This document shows positions 1 to 10,626 of a stretch of 64,000 nt of DNA, piece by piece. The DNA comes from Ancylobacter sp. WKF20 (GTDB lineage Bacteria > Pseudomonadota > Alphaproteobacteria > Rhizobiales > Xanthobacteraceae). Position numbers and translations under genes: made by a program. The stretch is from positions 930,001 through 994,000 of the forward strand of contig NZ_CP121679.1 in assembly GCF_029760895.1 (NCBI RefSeq), written 5' to 3'. Positions within the stretch are counted from its first letter, which is position 1. The number at the start of each line of letters is the position of its first letter. The notes under the pieces were generated by a model. The model had not been told where the DNA came from, did no database searches, and saw only the letters and a program-made list of their open reading frames with translations.

Positions 1-3000
1 GCCCTGGCGATGGGACTTGGCGGGTCGGGCGGCGGCGGCGGCGCGGGCGGCAATGTGACGGTCACCACTTATGCTCCGATCCTGACGCTCGGCGCGCAAT
101 CGGTCGGCCTGTTCGTCCAATCGGTGGGCGGCGGCGGCGGCGCGGGCGGCGCCAGCACCACCAATGCCAATAGCGGCACTTATGCGCTGAGCCTTGCTTT
201 GGGCGGTTCGGGGGCCAGTGGCGGCAGTGGCGGCAACGTGTCGGCAACGCAGAACGCCAGCACGGTCACCTATGGCGTGCTCGCCCACGGCATCCTCGCA
301 CAGTCCGTTGGCGGCGGTGGCGGCGTCGGCGGCGCCAGCAACAGCACCTCCGCAAGCGGCGGCGACGCCAACATCGCGCTCGGCCTCGGCGGCTCGGCCG
401 GCACGGGCCAGATCGGCGGCAGCGTCAATGTGAATGTGAACGCCGAGGTCCAGACCAGCGGCTACGGCGCCATCGGCGTGCTCGGCCAGTCGGTCGCGGG
501 TGGTGGCGGCGCCGGCGGCGCCAGCCATTCCAGCGCCTCGGGCGGCACCGTGGCGGGGGCCGTGACGCTGGGCAGCAGCGGCGGCACCGGCAATAACGGC
601 GGCGCCGTCTCGATGAGCCAGTACAACAGCGCCCCCATCACCACCAGCGGCGGTGGCGCCCATGCCATGCTGTTGCAGTCCATCGGTGGCGGCGGCGGCG
701 TTGGCGGCATCTCGACGTCGAGCACAGCCGGCGCGAGCAGCAGCGGGACGAGTTTCGCGCTCGGCGCCAGCGGCGGCGCCGGCGGGAATGGCGGCGACCT
801 ATCGCTGTGGACGATTTCCGGATCGATCACCACCAGCGGGCTGGGCGCGGCCGGCATCCTCGGCCAGTCGGTCGGCGGCGGCGGCGGCGCAGCCTCCTTG
901 AGCAGCGTCACGGCATCGGCCGACACCAGCGACGGGGCGAGCGGCTACGCGGCCGGCGTGGCGCTTGGCGGAACGGGCGGCGCGGGGGGCGATGGCGGCA
1001 CGATCACCTTCACCACGCAGGTGGGCATCGTGACGAGCGGCGCCCTCGCGCCCGCGGTGCTGGCCCAATCCATCGGCGGCGGCGGCGGTCTCGCCGTCGG
1101 CACAGTGACGCTCGACGCGAACCTTGCCACGTCCTCCGCCACCCTGTCGCTCGGCGGTTCGAATGGCGTTACCGGCGCCGGCGAGTCCGTCACGGTGACC
1201 AATTACTGGAACCTCGCGACGAGCGGCGTCGAATCCTATGGCATGGTCGGCCAGTCCATCGGCGGGGGCGGCGGCCTGTCCGGTCTTGTCGCTGGAGGCG
1301 GGAGCCCATCCTTCGATTCCGGCAGCACCGTCCAGCTCGGTACGCTCGGCACCAGTAGCGGCGGAGGTGGCGCGGTCTCGCTCGTCTCCTATGCCCCGAT
1401 CCAGACGACGGGCGCGCGGGCGGTCGGCATGATCGCCCAGTCGATCGGCGGTGGCGGTGGCATCGCGGCAGCCCCGGGCTTCGGCAGCACCAGCGAGGCG
1501 AGCGTGACGCTCGGCGGCAGCGCGGGCGGTGACGCCGGCATCGTCTCGTCCACCTGGGCGCAGTACACGCTTTCAACCACCGGCGACTTCGCCATCGGAA
1601 TGCTGGCTCAGTCCATCGGCGGCGGCGGCGGCCTCTCTACCGTCCCGGCGAGCACGGCAACGCTCGGCGGCACGGGCGGCGGCGCCGGCAACACCGTCAC
1701 CGTCAGCACCGACGTGAACACGCTGATCTCCACCACCGGCGTCGGTGCCGTTGGCATCCTCGCGCAGTCGATCGGCGGAGGTGGCGGCGTGGTCGTCGGC
1801 GCTCCCGGTCAAGTCAGCTTCGCCGCCAACAGCACCGAAGCCGATGGCGCGGCGGTGTCGCTCACCATCAATGGCAACATCACCACCAGCGGCACCAATG
1901 CGGCCGGCGTCATCGCACAGTCGATCGGCGGCGGCGGCGGCGTGGTGCTGAGCGACGCGGCAACGAGCTGGACCGCCAGCGGTGGCGACGGCACGGGCGA
2001 TTCCGTCACCGTGACGGTGTCGGGGTCGATCACCACCACTGGTGCCGGCGCGGATGGCGTCATCGCCCAGTCCGTCAGCAATGGCGGCGGTCTCGTCATC
2101 AACGGCACAACCGCTGAACTGGTGAACGGCACGCCCGCCAATTCGGGCAAGGTGACCGTGAGTGTCGTGGGCAGCGGCTCAATCATCGCCACCGGCGCAG
2201 GGTCGAACGGCATCAATGCACAGAACTACGGCGACCCGATCATCAACATCGCCTCGGGCGCCACGGTCATCGGCGGCGCGGGCGGCACGGCGATCACGAG
2301 CGTCGGCTCCGAGAACTACATCAACAATGACGGCCGGCTCTCCACCGTCGACGGCGCCGAGGGCATGGCCATCCGCGCCAGCGGCGGCTTCACCGAGGTC
2401 TCCAATGGCGGCGACCTGTTCGGAAACATCTCGCTCGCCGACGGCTTCGTGAACAGCGTCGTCAATCTGTCCACCGGAACGATCTATGCCGGCTCGTCCC
2501 TCGACCTTGGCGGACCGCAATCGGTTCTGCGCAACGACGGCGTGCTGCGCCGGGGCACCACCACCCTCGGCTCGACGGCCATTGATGGGTCACTCGTTCA
2601 GGGCGCGACCGGCAGCCTCGTGGTGCGCACCGACCAGATATCGCTCGGGGTCGACCAGTTCACCGTGAGTGGGACAGCCCAACTCTCGGGCGCCATTGTG
2701 GGCCAGGTCTATCGGCCGGGCTTGGCCATGCCGGGCGCGTTCTCTGTGCCCTTCCTCAGCGCGGCGGGCGGCGTCGATTGGTTGGGCCTGACGGCGATGG
2801 GTGATACGGCGATTCTCGACTTCTCGCTGTCCGGCTCCTCGGCGCTTCTGAGCCTCGACACCCTTATCGACTTCACTCCCGCGGGCCTGTCATCGGATGC
2901 GCAGGAGATCGGCGAGACCATCGGCATCATCCAGACCCGGGGCTCGTCGGGGCTGTTCCAGGCCCTTGTCCCGGCCCTGCTGGACATCCCGACCGTCGAC

Positions 3001-4008
3001 CGGCTCGAGACCTCCTATCAGACGCTCGGGGGCGGCGCGGTCTCGCTGGTCCCCCAGAGCATGATCAACGCGACATCGGCAGCGATGGCGAGCGTCACCG
3101 ATCAGATGGATGATTGGCGCCTGCGCCAGCGTCACGCGGCGCCGTCAAACGCGACCGGTGCGGCGCGGAGCCGCGAAACGTCGGCGACGTCGTATTTCTG
3201 GGGCGCTCCCATGGGCAGTTCGACCACCGGCGGCGGGCTCTCGGGCACCTTGCTCGGCATCACCATCGGCACGGATGGGGAACTGCCGGACCTGCCCGCG
3301 CTGGTCGGTTTCGCCGGCAACTTCTCCTCCACCAACCTGTCGGCGGATGACTACGGCGCCAGCACCTCAACCACCTATGGCGGGTTCAGCGCCTATGGCG
3401 TCTACGAGATGGGACAAGCCTATATCTCCGCCATCGCCACGCTCGACTATGGCAGCGCCGACTTCGACCGCAACCTCTATGCGCTCGGCCTCAACCTCGC
3501 GACAGATACGGATCTTGACGGAACGCTCCTCGGTAGCCGGATTGAAATCGGCTACAGCTTTGACATCGGCGACAGCGCGACGCTGACCCCCTTCGCCGCT
3601 TTCCAGCCCATGCAGCTCTGGCTGGGATCGGGCACGGAGAGTTTCGGTTCTCTGGGCGCTGGATTGACCTACGATTCCAGCACGATCACAGCGCTGCCGG
3701 TCTATCTGGGCGTGCAGTTCGACGGCCTGTGGCAGGGAACGAACGGGACAACCTATGCCCCCTTCCTGCGCGCCGCCTGGATGCACGACTTCAGCCCGGA
3801 GCGTGATGTCTCGCGCAGCTTTGCCGAGGCGCCGGACCTGACTTTCTCCGGAACACCGATCCCGGTCGTCACCGACGCGCTCGACCTGCATGCGGGACTT
3901 CAGGTCAATCTGCGCGGCAACATGAGTATCTCCGCCGGTTTCGACGCCCAGATTGGCGACGGCTATTCCGTCCTCGGCGCCAGCGGCAGCTTGCGCGTCA
4001 GGTGGTGA
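1..4008 (+). CDS. Autotransporter with glycine-rich repeat passenger (5' end outside window)
   Basis: The reading frame is open from base 1, so the first methionine at base 10 is probably internal; no signal peptide is present and the true start lies upstream. 1335 residues are visible. The first 700 or so carry about twelve copies of a motif QS(V/I)GGGGG spaced roughly 50-70 residues apart, separated by Ser/Thr/Ala-rich, beta-prone stretches, as expected of a surface beta-helix. From about residue 1040 the sequence changes to alternating hydrophobic/aromatic strands and ends in LRVRW, a typical C-terminal outer-membrane beta-barrel with a terminal aromatic residue. This is type Va secretion: the barrel anchors the passenger at the cell surface. 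Adhesion or biofilm is the usual role of such proteins, but nothing here shows the ligand. The class is secure; the function is unknown. Confidence 0.88.
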   Translation, partial: ALAMGLGGSGGGGGAGGNVTVTTYAPILTLGAQSVGLFVQSVGGGGGAGGASTTNANSGTYALSLALGGSGASGGSGGNVSATQNASTVTYGVLAHGILAQSVGGGGGVGGASNSTSASGGDANIALGLGGSAGTGQIGGSVNVNVNAEVQTSGYGAIGVLGQSVAGGGGAGGASHSSASGGTVAGAVTLGSSGGTGNNGGAVSMSQYNSAPITTSGGGAHAMLLQSIGGGGGVGGISTSSTAGASSSGTSFALGASGGAGGNGGDLSLWTISGSITTSGLGAAGILGQSVGGGGGAASLSSVTASADTSDGASGYAAGVALGGTGGAGGDGGTITFTTQVGIVTSGALAPAVLAQSIGGGGGLAVGTVTLDANLATSSATLSLGGSNGVTGAGESVTVTNYWNLATSGVESYGMVGQSIGGGGGLSGLVAGGGSPSFDSGSTVQLGTLGTSSGGGGAVSLVSYAPIQTTGARAVGMIAQSIGGGGGIAAAPGFGSTSEASVTLGGSAGGDAGIVSSTWAQYTLSTTGDFAIGMLAQSIGGGGGLSTVPASTATLGGTGGGAGNTVTVSTDVNTLISTTGVGAVGILAQSIGGGGGVVVGAPGQVSFAANSTEADGAAVSLTINGNITTSGTNAAGVIAQSIGGGGGVVLSDAATSWTASGGDGTGDSVTVTVSGSITTTGAGADGVIAQSVSNGGGLVINGTTAELVNGTPANSGKVTVSVVGSGSIIATGAGSNGINAQNYGDPIINIASGATVIGGAGGTAITSVGSENYINNDGRLSTVDGAEGMAIRASGGFTEVSNGGDLFGNISLADGFVNSVVNLSTGTIYAGSSLDLGGPQSVLRNDGVLRRGTTTLGSTAIDGSLVQGATGSLVVRTDQISLGVDQFTVSGTAQLSGAIVGQVYRPGLAMPGAFSVPFLSAAGGVDWLGLTAMGDTAILDFSLSGSSALLSLDTLIDFTPAGLSSDAQEIGETIGIIQTRGSSGLFQALVPALLDIPTVDRLETSYQTLGGGAVSLVPQSMINATSAAMASVTDQMDDWRLRQRHAAPSNATGAARSRETSATSYFWGAPMGSSTTGGGLSGTLLGITIGTDGELPDLPALVGFAGNFSSTNLSADDYGASTSTTYGGFSAYGVYEMGQAYISAIATLDYGSADFDRNLYALGLNLATDTDLDGTLLGSRIEIGYSFDIGDSATLTPFAAFQPMQLWLGSGTESFGSLGAGLTYDSSTITALPVYLGVQFDGLWQGTNGTTYAPFLRAAWMHDFSPERDVSRSFAEAPDLTFSGTPIPVVTDALDLHAGLQVNLRGNMSISAGFDAQIGDGYSVLGASGSLRVRW
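100..2100 (+). repeat. Array of glycine-rich coding repeats in the autotransporter passenger
   Basis: About twelve units, each built around the peptide QSVGGGGG or QSIGGGGG and preceded by a TSG..A.G(I/V) strand. The Gly runs are encoded by ggcggcggcggc tracts. The last clear unit is degenerate (QSVSNGGG). The tracts could cause slippage or recombination and so changes in repeat number. Confidence 0.75.
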
Positions 4009-4257
4009 GCCGAAGGCAGGACGACGACGGGACGGCTCGCCGTTGGTCATAGTGCAATGGCGAACACATAGTTCTCTTCTTGGTCGCTCGCGGCCCGCCA
4101 TTGCCCTTTCCCCGACAATCCGTGTGAACGAGCCGTCGCCTCGCCGCGATGGCTTGTGCCGCGTGGCGTCTTGATCGGCGGCTCGCAGCCGTCATCATGG
4201 GGCCGATGTGGCTTTGGTGGGCGGGCGAGGGTCGGCCCCCGGCGGGAGAACGAGACG

Positions 4258-4824
4258 ATGAGCGACGATCCGCACGATCACTCCCACGATCACTCCCACG
4301 ATCACTCCCACGATCACTCTCACCAGCACTCCCACGAGCACGCGCCCGATCAACCGCACGATCCCGACCACTGGAAGCATCATGGCGTGCGGGTCATCAA
4401 GGGCGACCGGCTCGATTCCAACACGGCGCAGACGCCCGGCATGTTCCGGCAGGCGGCGATCAACCATGCTCGCGTCGGGGCGCAGAAGATCTGGGCCGGC
4501 ACGGTCACCATCCAGCCGGACGCCAAGACCGGCGTGCACCATCATGGCGCGCTGGAGAGCGTGATCTATGTGGTGCGTGGCAAGGCGCGGATGCGCTGGG
4601 GCGAGCGGCTCGAATATGTCGCCGAGGCCGAGGCGGGCGATTTCATCTTCGTGCCGCCCTATGTGCCGCATCAGGAGATCAACGCCGATCCGAACGCGCC
4701 GCTCGACTGCGTGCTGGTGCGCTCCGACAATGAGGCGGTGGTGGTGAACATCACCGATGTCGAGCCGGTGGAGAAGCCGGAAGCGGTCTACTGGGTCGAC
4801 CCGATCCACAAGGTGCCGGACTAG
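4258..4824 (+). CDS. Cupin-domain protein with histidine-rich N-terminus
   Basis: 188 residues from the ATG at 4258, chosen because GGGAG precedes it and because the 34-residue upstream extension is not protein-like. Residues 6-30 are a histidine-rich tail made of HDHS repeats, a likely metal-binding or metal-storage segment. The rest is a single cupin: motif 1 contains HHH followed by Glu (VHHHGALE) and motif 2 reads GDFIFVPPYVPH, so the usual His/His/Glu/His metal site is intact. Enzymes and regulators share this fold and I cannot assign a substrate. It stands alone between the autotransporter and the convergent osmoprotectant operon. The 249 bases upstream, after the autotransporter, show no convincing gene or terminator. 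Confidence 0.8.
   Translation: MSDDPHDHSHDHSHDHSHDHSHQHSHEHAPDQPHDPDHWKHHGVRVIKGDRLDSNTAQTPGMFRQAAINHARVGAQKIWAGTVTIQPDAKTGVHHHGALESVIYVVRGKARMRWGERLEYVAEAEAGDFIFVPPYVPHQEINADPNAPLDCVLVRSDNEAVVVNITDVEPVEKPEAVYWVDPIHKVPD
4273..4344 (+). repeat. 12-bp tandem repeat encoding the His-rich tail
   Basis: Four nearly perfect copies of CACGATCACTCC (4273-4320, the last ending TCT), then two degenerate copies (CACCAGCACTCC and CACGAGCACGCG). The unit is in frame and gives HDHS x4, HQHS, HEHA. Copy number could vary between strains without breaking the frame. Confidence 0.9.
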
Positions 4825-4825
4825 C

Positions 4826-5580
4826 TCAGCCGTTCGTCGCGAGGCGCCGTTCCAGCTCGTCGAACCACAGATCGGTGGCGATGGCGAACAGGCCGACCAG
4901 CAGCGCCCCCTGCACCACATAGGCGGGGTTCGAGCCCGACAGGCCCTCGATGATCGGCGAGCCGAGGGTGAGGGCGCCCACCGTCGAGCCGATGGTCGCG
5001 GTGCCGATATTCAGGATCACCGAGGTGCGCACGCCCGACAGGATGACCGGGGCGGCGAGCGGCAGTTCAACCTTGAGCAGCCGCCCGCGCGGGGAGAGGC
5101 CGAGCCCGTCCGCCGCCTGCAATGTCGCCGCCGGCACCCCGCCGAGGCCGGCAATGGTGGCACTGACCACGGGCAGCAGCCCATAGGCGATGAGCGCGAT
5201 CACCGTCGGCGCGCCGCCATAGCCGATGGCGGGCACGGCGAGCGCCAGAACGGCGGTGGGCGGAAAAGTCTGGCCGACGGCGGTAAGCGTATCGACCGGC
5301 CCGGCGAAATCCCGTCCCGCCGGGCGGGTCACGAAGACGCCAATGCCGACGCCGACGATCACCACCACAAGGCTGGCGGCCGCCACCAGCGCAGCATGGG
5401 ACAAAGCGAGCTCGAGGAAGCTGGCGCGCGTGTAGAGCGGGCGGGCGAGATCGGGAAACAGCGCGTGGAACAGCGGCGCGCTATAGGGCAGCAAAAGCAG
5501 AGCGGCGGCGAAGGCAAGGCTGGCCCACAAAGCCGGGGAGCCGGCGCGGCGTGCGGCGCCGCTGCGGCTGGCGAGCGTGC

Positions 5581-5584
<4 letters not shown>
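4826..5584 (-). CDS. yehW: Osmoprotectant ABC transporter permease (YehW-like)
   Basis: 252 residues, about six hydrophobic segments, with the binding-protein-dependent transport fold. The cytoplasmic EAA-type loop is visible as AADGLGLSPRGRLLKVELP. It is the last gene of a four-gene operon (binding protein, large permease, ATPase, small permease) in the same order as E. coli yehZYXW. Its start codon overlaps the ATPase stop by four bases (ATGA), which points to translational coupling. It should form the membrane pore with the larger permease. Glycine betaine or a similar compatible solute is the likely cargo by family; the substrate cannot be read from the sequence. Confidence 0.85.
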
Positions 5585-6500
<916 letters not shown>

Positions 6501-6504
<4 letters not shown>

Positions 6505-7730
6505 CCGCGCACCCTCCGTGTGACGAGCGCGCCAAGGCTGCGCAGGGTGAAGTCGGCGGTGAGCGCCAGGGCGATGGCGGAGAGCGCGCCGAGCAGGATG
6601 AGGTCGGTCGCGGTCTGGCCGAGCCCCTGGAAGATGAAGGCGCCAAGCCCGCCGGCGCCAATCAGCGCGGCGACCACGGTGAGGCCGATAAGCTGGACGA
6701 CCACCACGCGGAGCGCGGCGAGCAGAACGGGCGCGGCCAGCGGCAGGCTGACACGCCACAGGATCTGCACGTCGCTCAGCCCCATGCCGCGTGCCGCGTC
6801 GGTCACGGCGGGCGGAACCGAGGCGAGCCCGGTGAAGGTGCCGCGCGCGACGGGGAGCAGGCCATAGAAGGTCAGCGCGATGATGGCCGGCGCCGCGCCG
6901 ATGCCACTGATGCCGAGATCGCGCAGCAGGGGAAAGCTGCCGGCCAGCGCCGAGAGGGGGCCGATCAGCAGGCCGAAAAAGGCGATGGAGGGGATGGTCT
7001 GGACGAGGTTGAGCGTCGCGAAGACCGGCTTGCGCCAGCCGGGACGGCGCAGCGCGGCAAGGCCGAGGAGGGCGCCGAGCGGCACCGCGCCGGCAAGGGC
7101 GCCGCCGACCAGGGCGATGTGGCGGGCGAGTTCGCTCCAATAGGCGTCACGCCGGTTGGTGAATTCGCGGGCGATGGAGAGGTCCGACAGCGCGCCCGAC
7201 AGCGCCAGCGCCAGCAAGGCGCCGGCGACGGCGAGCGCGATGAGCGTTTGCCCCGCTGCGCGGGTGCTGAGGCGGCCACTCGCGTCCGCCAGCGCGAAGC
7301 CGGCGCCGGCGGTTACAATCCAGAAGGCGGCACCGAGCGAGGTGCGGGCGACCGGCCCGCTCGCCGCCACGACGAGGCTCGCCGCCTGCGCCGCCGCGAC
7401 CACCCCGCCGACCAGCAATAGCGCGGCAAGCGCGGCGACGAGGCGATCCCGCCACAGGGCCGAGCGCACCAGCGCCGCCGCGCCGAGCGCGACGACCAGC
7501 GCCGCGATCAACCCGGCGACGGCAGGCTCGACCGCCTGCCACAGGGCGACCGGCTTGCCGCTGACGATGCGGTTCGCCGCGACGGAGACGAAGCCGAGGC
7601 TGCCCAGGGCCACCACCATGCCGGTGACGATGAGCACCAGCAGGGGATTGGCGCGCGACGGCGCCACCGAGGGCCGCGGCGTTGCCGCCGCGACCTCGGC
7701 AAGGGCGATGCCGTCGCCGGCAAGACTCAC
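6501..7730 (-). CDS. yehY: Osmoprotectant ABC transporter permease, large (YehY-like)
   Basis: 409 residues from a GTG start that overlaps the binding-protein stop (GTGA). The C-terminal half is a standard transport permease with the EAA-type loop AARGMGLSDVQILWRVSLP. The N-terminal 180 residues add several more hydrophobic helices, the feature that distinguishes YehY from other ProW-type permeases. It pairs with the small permease at the end of the operon. Start alternatives are few because the hydrophobic N-terminus follows directly. Confidence 0.87.
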
Positions 7731-8650
7731 TTCAACAGGCCTTTCTGCGTCAGATAGGCCTTGGCCACGGTGCGCGCGTCCTGCCCCTCGATCTGCACCT
7801 TGGCGTTCAGCGCCTGCAGCGTCTCGAGATTCAGCGTCGCGAAGGCCGGGGCGAGGAGGGTGGCGATCTGCGGGTATTTCTCCAGCGTCGCCGCCCGCAC
7901 GACAGGCGCCGGCTCATAGACCGCCTGCACGCCCTTGGTGTCGGTCAGCACTTTCAGCCCGAGCGCGGCGATGCCGCCATCCGTGCCATAGACCATGGCG
8001 GCGTTGACGCCGGAGGTGCCTTCCGCGGCAGCCTTGATGGTCGCGGCGGTGTCGCCACCGGAGAGCACCAAGAGCTGGTCGGGTTTCAGCGTGAAGCCGT
8101 AGGCGGTCTGGAAGGCGGGCAGGGCGGCCGCGCTCTCGACGAACTCGGCCGATCCGGCAAGCTTCACCTTGCCGCCCCCGGCGACCCATTTGCCGAAATC
8201 GTCGAGCGTCGCGAGCTTGTTCGCCTGCGCCACGTCGCCCCGCACGGCGATCGCCCAGGTGTTGTTCGCCGGGGCGGGTTGCAGCCAGACGAGCTTGTTG
8301 GCGGCGTCCAGCTCCTTGGCCTTGGCATAGGCGGTGTCCGCCTTCTTCCAGGCGGGGTCCGCGTCGACATTGAAGAAGAAGCCGGCATTGCCGGTATATT
8401 CCGGATAGATGTCGACCTCGCCCTGGATCAGCGCGGTGCGCACGATCTTGGTCGGGCCGAGCGAGATGCGCTCCTTCACCGGCAGGCCGCCCTGTTCCAG
8501 CAGCAGGGCGATGATGTTGCCGAGCACCGCGCCCTCGGTGTCGATCTTGGAGGCGACGGTGATCGTGTCGGCGGCGCGAACCGGGGCCACGGCGCCAAGG
8601 CCAAGGCCGGTCGCCAGCGCGGCGACGGCGAGAACACGGCTGAAGCTCAT
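7727..8650 (-). CDS. osmF: Periplasmic osmoprotectant-binding protein (OsmF/YehZ, OpuAC family)
   Basis: 307 residues. The start at 8650 is preferred because AGGGAG lies six bases upstream and a clean signal peptide follows (MSFSRVLAVAALATGLGLGA, cleavage after ...PVRA). Longer in-frame starts at 8665 and 8842 lack such support. The mature protein shows hallmarks of the glycine-betaine binding OpuAC fold: SKIDTEGAVLG near the N-terminus, GEVDIYPEYTGN, and a GTDGGIAALGLKVLTD strand. It is the first gene of the operon and delivers the ligand to the two permeases. The promoter should lie in the AT-rich spacer before the divergent desaturase gene. Confidence 0.88.
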   Translation of the reverse strand: MSFSRVLAVAALATGLGLGAVAPVRAADTITVASKIDTEGAVLGNIIALLLEQGGLPVKERISLGPTKIVRTALIQGEVDIYPEYTGNAGFFFNVDADPAWKKADTAYAKAKELDAANKLVWLQPAPANNTWAIAVRGDVAQANKLATLDDFGKWVAGGGKVKLAGSAEFVESAAALPAFQTAYGFTLKPDQLLVLSGGDTAATIKAAAEGTSGVNAAMVYGTDGGIAALGLKVLTDTKGVQAVYEPAPVVRAATLEKYPQIATLLAPAFATLNLETLQALNAKVQIEGQDARTVAKAYLTQKGLLK

Positions 8651-8695
8651 TCTGGACTCCCTCATTCGCGCCGTCACCCCGCGCGTCGGATAGCT

Positions 8696-8733
8696 GGACA
8701 AATAGCTATTAAATTTATAGACAATATAGCATG
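8696..8733. promoter_or_regulatory. AT-rich divergent promoter region with imperfect direct repeats
   Basis: In an otherwise GC-rich spacer between osmF and the desaturase gene, GGACAAATAGCTAT (8696-8709) and AGACAATATAGCATG (8719-8733) form an imperfect direct repeat about 23 bases apart, with an A+T-rich centre. It probably holds divergent promoter elements and possibly a regulator site. I could not fix -35/-10 boxes. Confidence 0.35.
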
Positions 8734-8799
8734 AAGCCGTTCCCGGCTGTCCTGTCAACCTTTCCAGCCACCTGTCGTTCCAGCCCCCGAGTCCGCCCC

Positions 8800-9702
8800 A
8801 TGCCGTCCCGCCGCCTCGAATGGCCGACCATTGCTCTCGCACTCATTATCTATGGCGGCTGGCTCATTCTGACATGGGCGTGGGCGCATGTGCCGCTGCT
8901 CGGACTCTGCGCCGTTGGCGGCTGGCTGGTGGCTTGGCAGGGCTCGCTGCAGCACGAGGTGATGCACGGCCATCCGACGCGCTCGCGGCGGATCAACGAC
9001 GCGGTCGGCTGGCCGCCGCTGTCGCTGTGGCTACCCTACACGATCTACAAGAGCGCGCATCTGCGCCACCATAAGGACGAGAACCTGACCGATCCGATCG
9101 AGGATCCCGAGTCGGTCTATCTGCGCCAGACCGACTGGGACCGGCTGCATCCCGTGGTCCGCGCCATCCTCACCTTCAACATGACGCTGGTCGGCCGGCT
9201 CACTCTCGGCCCGCTCATCATGATCGGTGGCTTTCTCTGGACCGAACTCGGTGCGGTGTGGCGCGGCGAGGGGAGCGGGCGCCGCTCCGCCCGGCGCATC
9301 TGGGCCCGCCATACCGTGGGCGTCGCCGCCGTGCTGATCTGGGTGGTCGGCGTGTGCGGCATGCCGTTGTGGCTGTACCTGTTCGCCTTCGTCTATGTCG
9401 GCGCGGCGCTGACGCGGCTGCGCTCCTTTGCCGAGCATCGCTTCGCCGAGCGGCACGAGGAGCGCACCGCCATCGTCGAGAAGGGCGGGCTGCTCGGCCT
9501 GCTCTATCTCAACAACAACCTGCATGTGCTGCATCATTTGCGCCCCGGCGTGCCCTGGTATCGGCTGCCCGCGCAGTACCGGGCGGAGCGCGCGGCGCTG
9601 GTGGAGCGCAATGGCGGGCTGGTCTATGCCGGTTATCTGGATGTCGCCCGCCGTTTCCTGCTGCGCGCCCATGACAATCCGCGCCATCCGCGCGCATCCT
9701 GA
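8800..9702 (+). CDS. Membrane fatty-acid desaturase family protein
   Basis: 300 residues from the ATG at 8800; an in-frame ATG at 8731 would add a low-complexity tail overlapping the promoter region. Three histidine clusters of the di-iron desaturase/hydroxylase family are present: HEVMHGH, HLRHH and, near the C-terminus, HVLHH. Hydrophobic helices occur near the N-terminus (two) and in the middle. It should be an integral inner-membrane enzyme that uses O2 and reduced ferredoxin-type donors to desaturate or hydroxylate a lipid acyl chain. The substrate is unknown; some members act on carotenoids or other lipids. It is convergent with the PhnD-like gene, with only 24 bases between them. Confidence 0.85.
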   Translation: MPSRRLEWPTIALALIIYGGWLILTWAWAHVPLLGLCAVGGWLVAWQGSLQHEVMHGHPTRSRRINDAVGWPPLSLWLPYTIYKSAHLRHHKDENLTDPIEDPESVYLRQTDWDRLHPVVRAILTFNMTLVGRLTLGPLIMIGGFLWTELGAVWRGEGSGRRSARRIWARHTVGVAAVLIWVVGVCGMPLWLYLFAFVYVGAALTRLRSFAEHRFAERHEERTAIVEKGGLLGLLYLNNNLHVLHHLRPGVPWYRLPAQYRAERAALVERNGGLVYAGYLDVARRFLLRAHDNPRHPRAS

Positions 9703-9726
9703 CGGCGAGCGGCCGGTGGGCCGCGC

Positions 9727-10569
9727 TCAGGCGAGCGTGGGATAGCCCGCCGCCACCGCCGCGCGCTCCAGTTCCAGCACGCGGTCATATTCCGCCTCGG
9801 CAATGTGGGCGAAGCCGGTGAGGCCGAAGGCGGCTCGGGCCGGCGCGGCGCTCTCGTCGGCCAGCAGCGCCTCGAGCGCCCGCCGCACCGCCGCGACATA
9901 GGCCTCGGACCGCTCCACCGGTACGACCAGCGGCAAAGCCGGGGTCGCCGGCGTCTCGCCGATGACCTTCACGCCCGCGACGCGTTCCGGCGCATGGCGC
10001 GCGGCGAGGGCAAAGGTCACGCCATCAATGGTCGCCACATCGGCGCGCCCCTCCGTCACGGCGGCGAGGCTGATCAGGTGGCCGCCAGTCTCGATCACCC
10101 GCGCGAAGAAGGGACGCCCCTCCGCCAGCGGTGCGACAGTGGCGCGGAACAGGTTCATGCCGGTGTTGCTGTCGCGGCCATTGATCGCCGCCACCCGCCC
10201 GCGCAGATCGGCGAGCGTGCGTGCCGGATCCTCTGCCCGCACCACGATGGCGCTGCAATGCCAGCCGTCCCGCGCGAAGGGCGAGGCATAGACCGGGGTG
10301 GCGACGGGCTTCAGCCGGCCGGCATAGAGCGTGCGGAGCGGATAGCCGCAGGTATGGCCGAGCGCGAGGCGTGGATCGGCCAACGCGTCGCCGATCGTCC
10401 GGTCGCGGTCGAGCGCGATGGGCAGGTGCCCGACGCTGTCCTCCACCCCCTCCGCCACCAGCGCGCGCCGCAGCGCCGCCCAGAGCTGATCCTGCGCCGC
10501 GTGGAGATAGGGCGGGTCATACATGCCCAGCGTCACCACGGCATCGGCGGAGGCGGGCAGGGCGGTCAT
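9727..10569 (-). CDS. PhnD-like (phosphonate/phosphate-type) substrate-binding protein without signal peptide
   Basis: 280 residues resembling the PhnD-like periplasmic binding fold: a beta-strand start (VVTLGMYDPPYLH), a HTCGYPLRTLY segment, RDSNTGMNLFRA in the middle and ATIDGVTFALAARH later. I see no signal peptide or lipobox; the first 20 residues are not hydrophobic, so the protein looks cytoplasmic or its start is mis-set. No permease or ATPase gene adjoins it. It lies 57 bases downstream of xoxF on the same strand and is probably co-transcribed. XoxF loci usually carry xoxJ, also a binding-protein fold, but this is a different family. Function is open. Confidence 0.75.
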   Translation of the reverse strand: MTALPASADAVVTLGMYDPPYLHAAQDQLWAALRRALVAEGVEDSVGHLPIALDRDRTIGDALADPRLALGHTCGYPLRTLYAGRLKPVATPVYASPFARDGWHCSAIVVRAEDPARTLADLRGRVAAINGRDSNTGMNLFRATVAPLAEGRPFFARVIETGGHLISLAAVTEGRADVATIDGVTFALAARHAPERVAGVKVIGETPATPALPLVVPVERSEAYVAAVRRALEALLADESAAPARAAFGLTGFAHIAEAEYDRVLELERAAVAAGYPTLA

Positions 10570-10626
10570 GGCAGGCCTCTTGGGTAGCGTCGCGAGGAGA
10601 GGGCGGGGGCAACCGGCGCCGCCCGT

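Noticed and set aside
8651..8842. N-terminal extension of the osmF frame
   Set aside because: It lacks a ribosome-binding site, covers the promoter region, and would bury the signal peptide.
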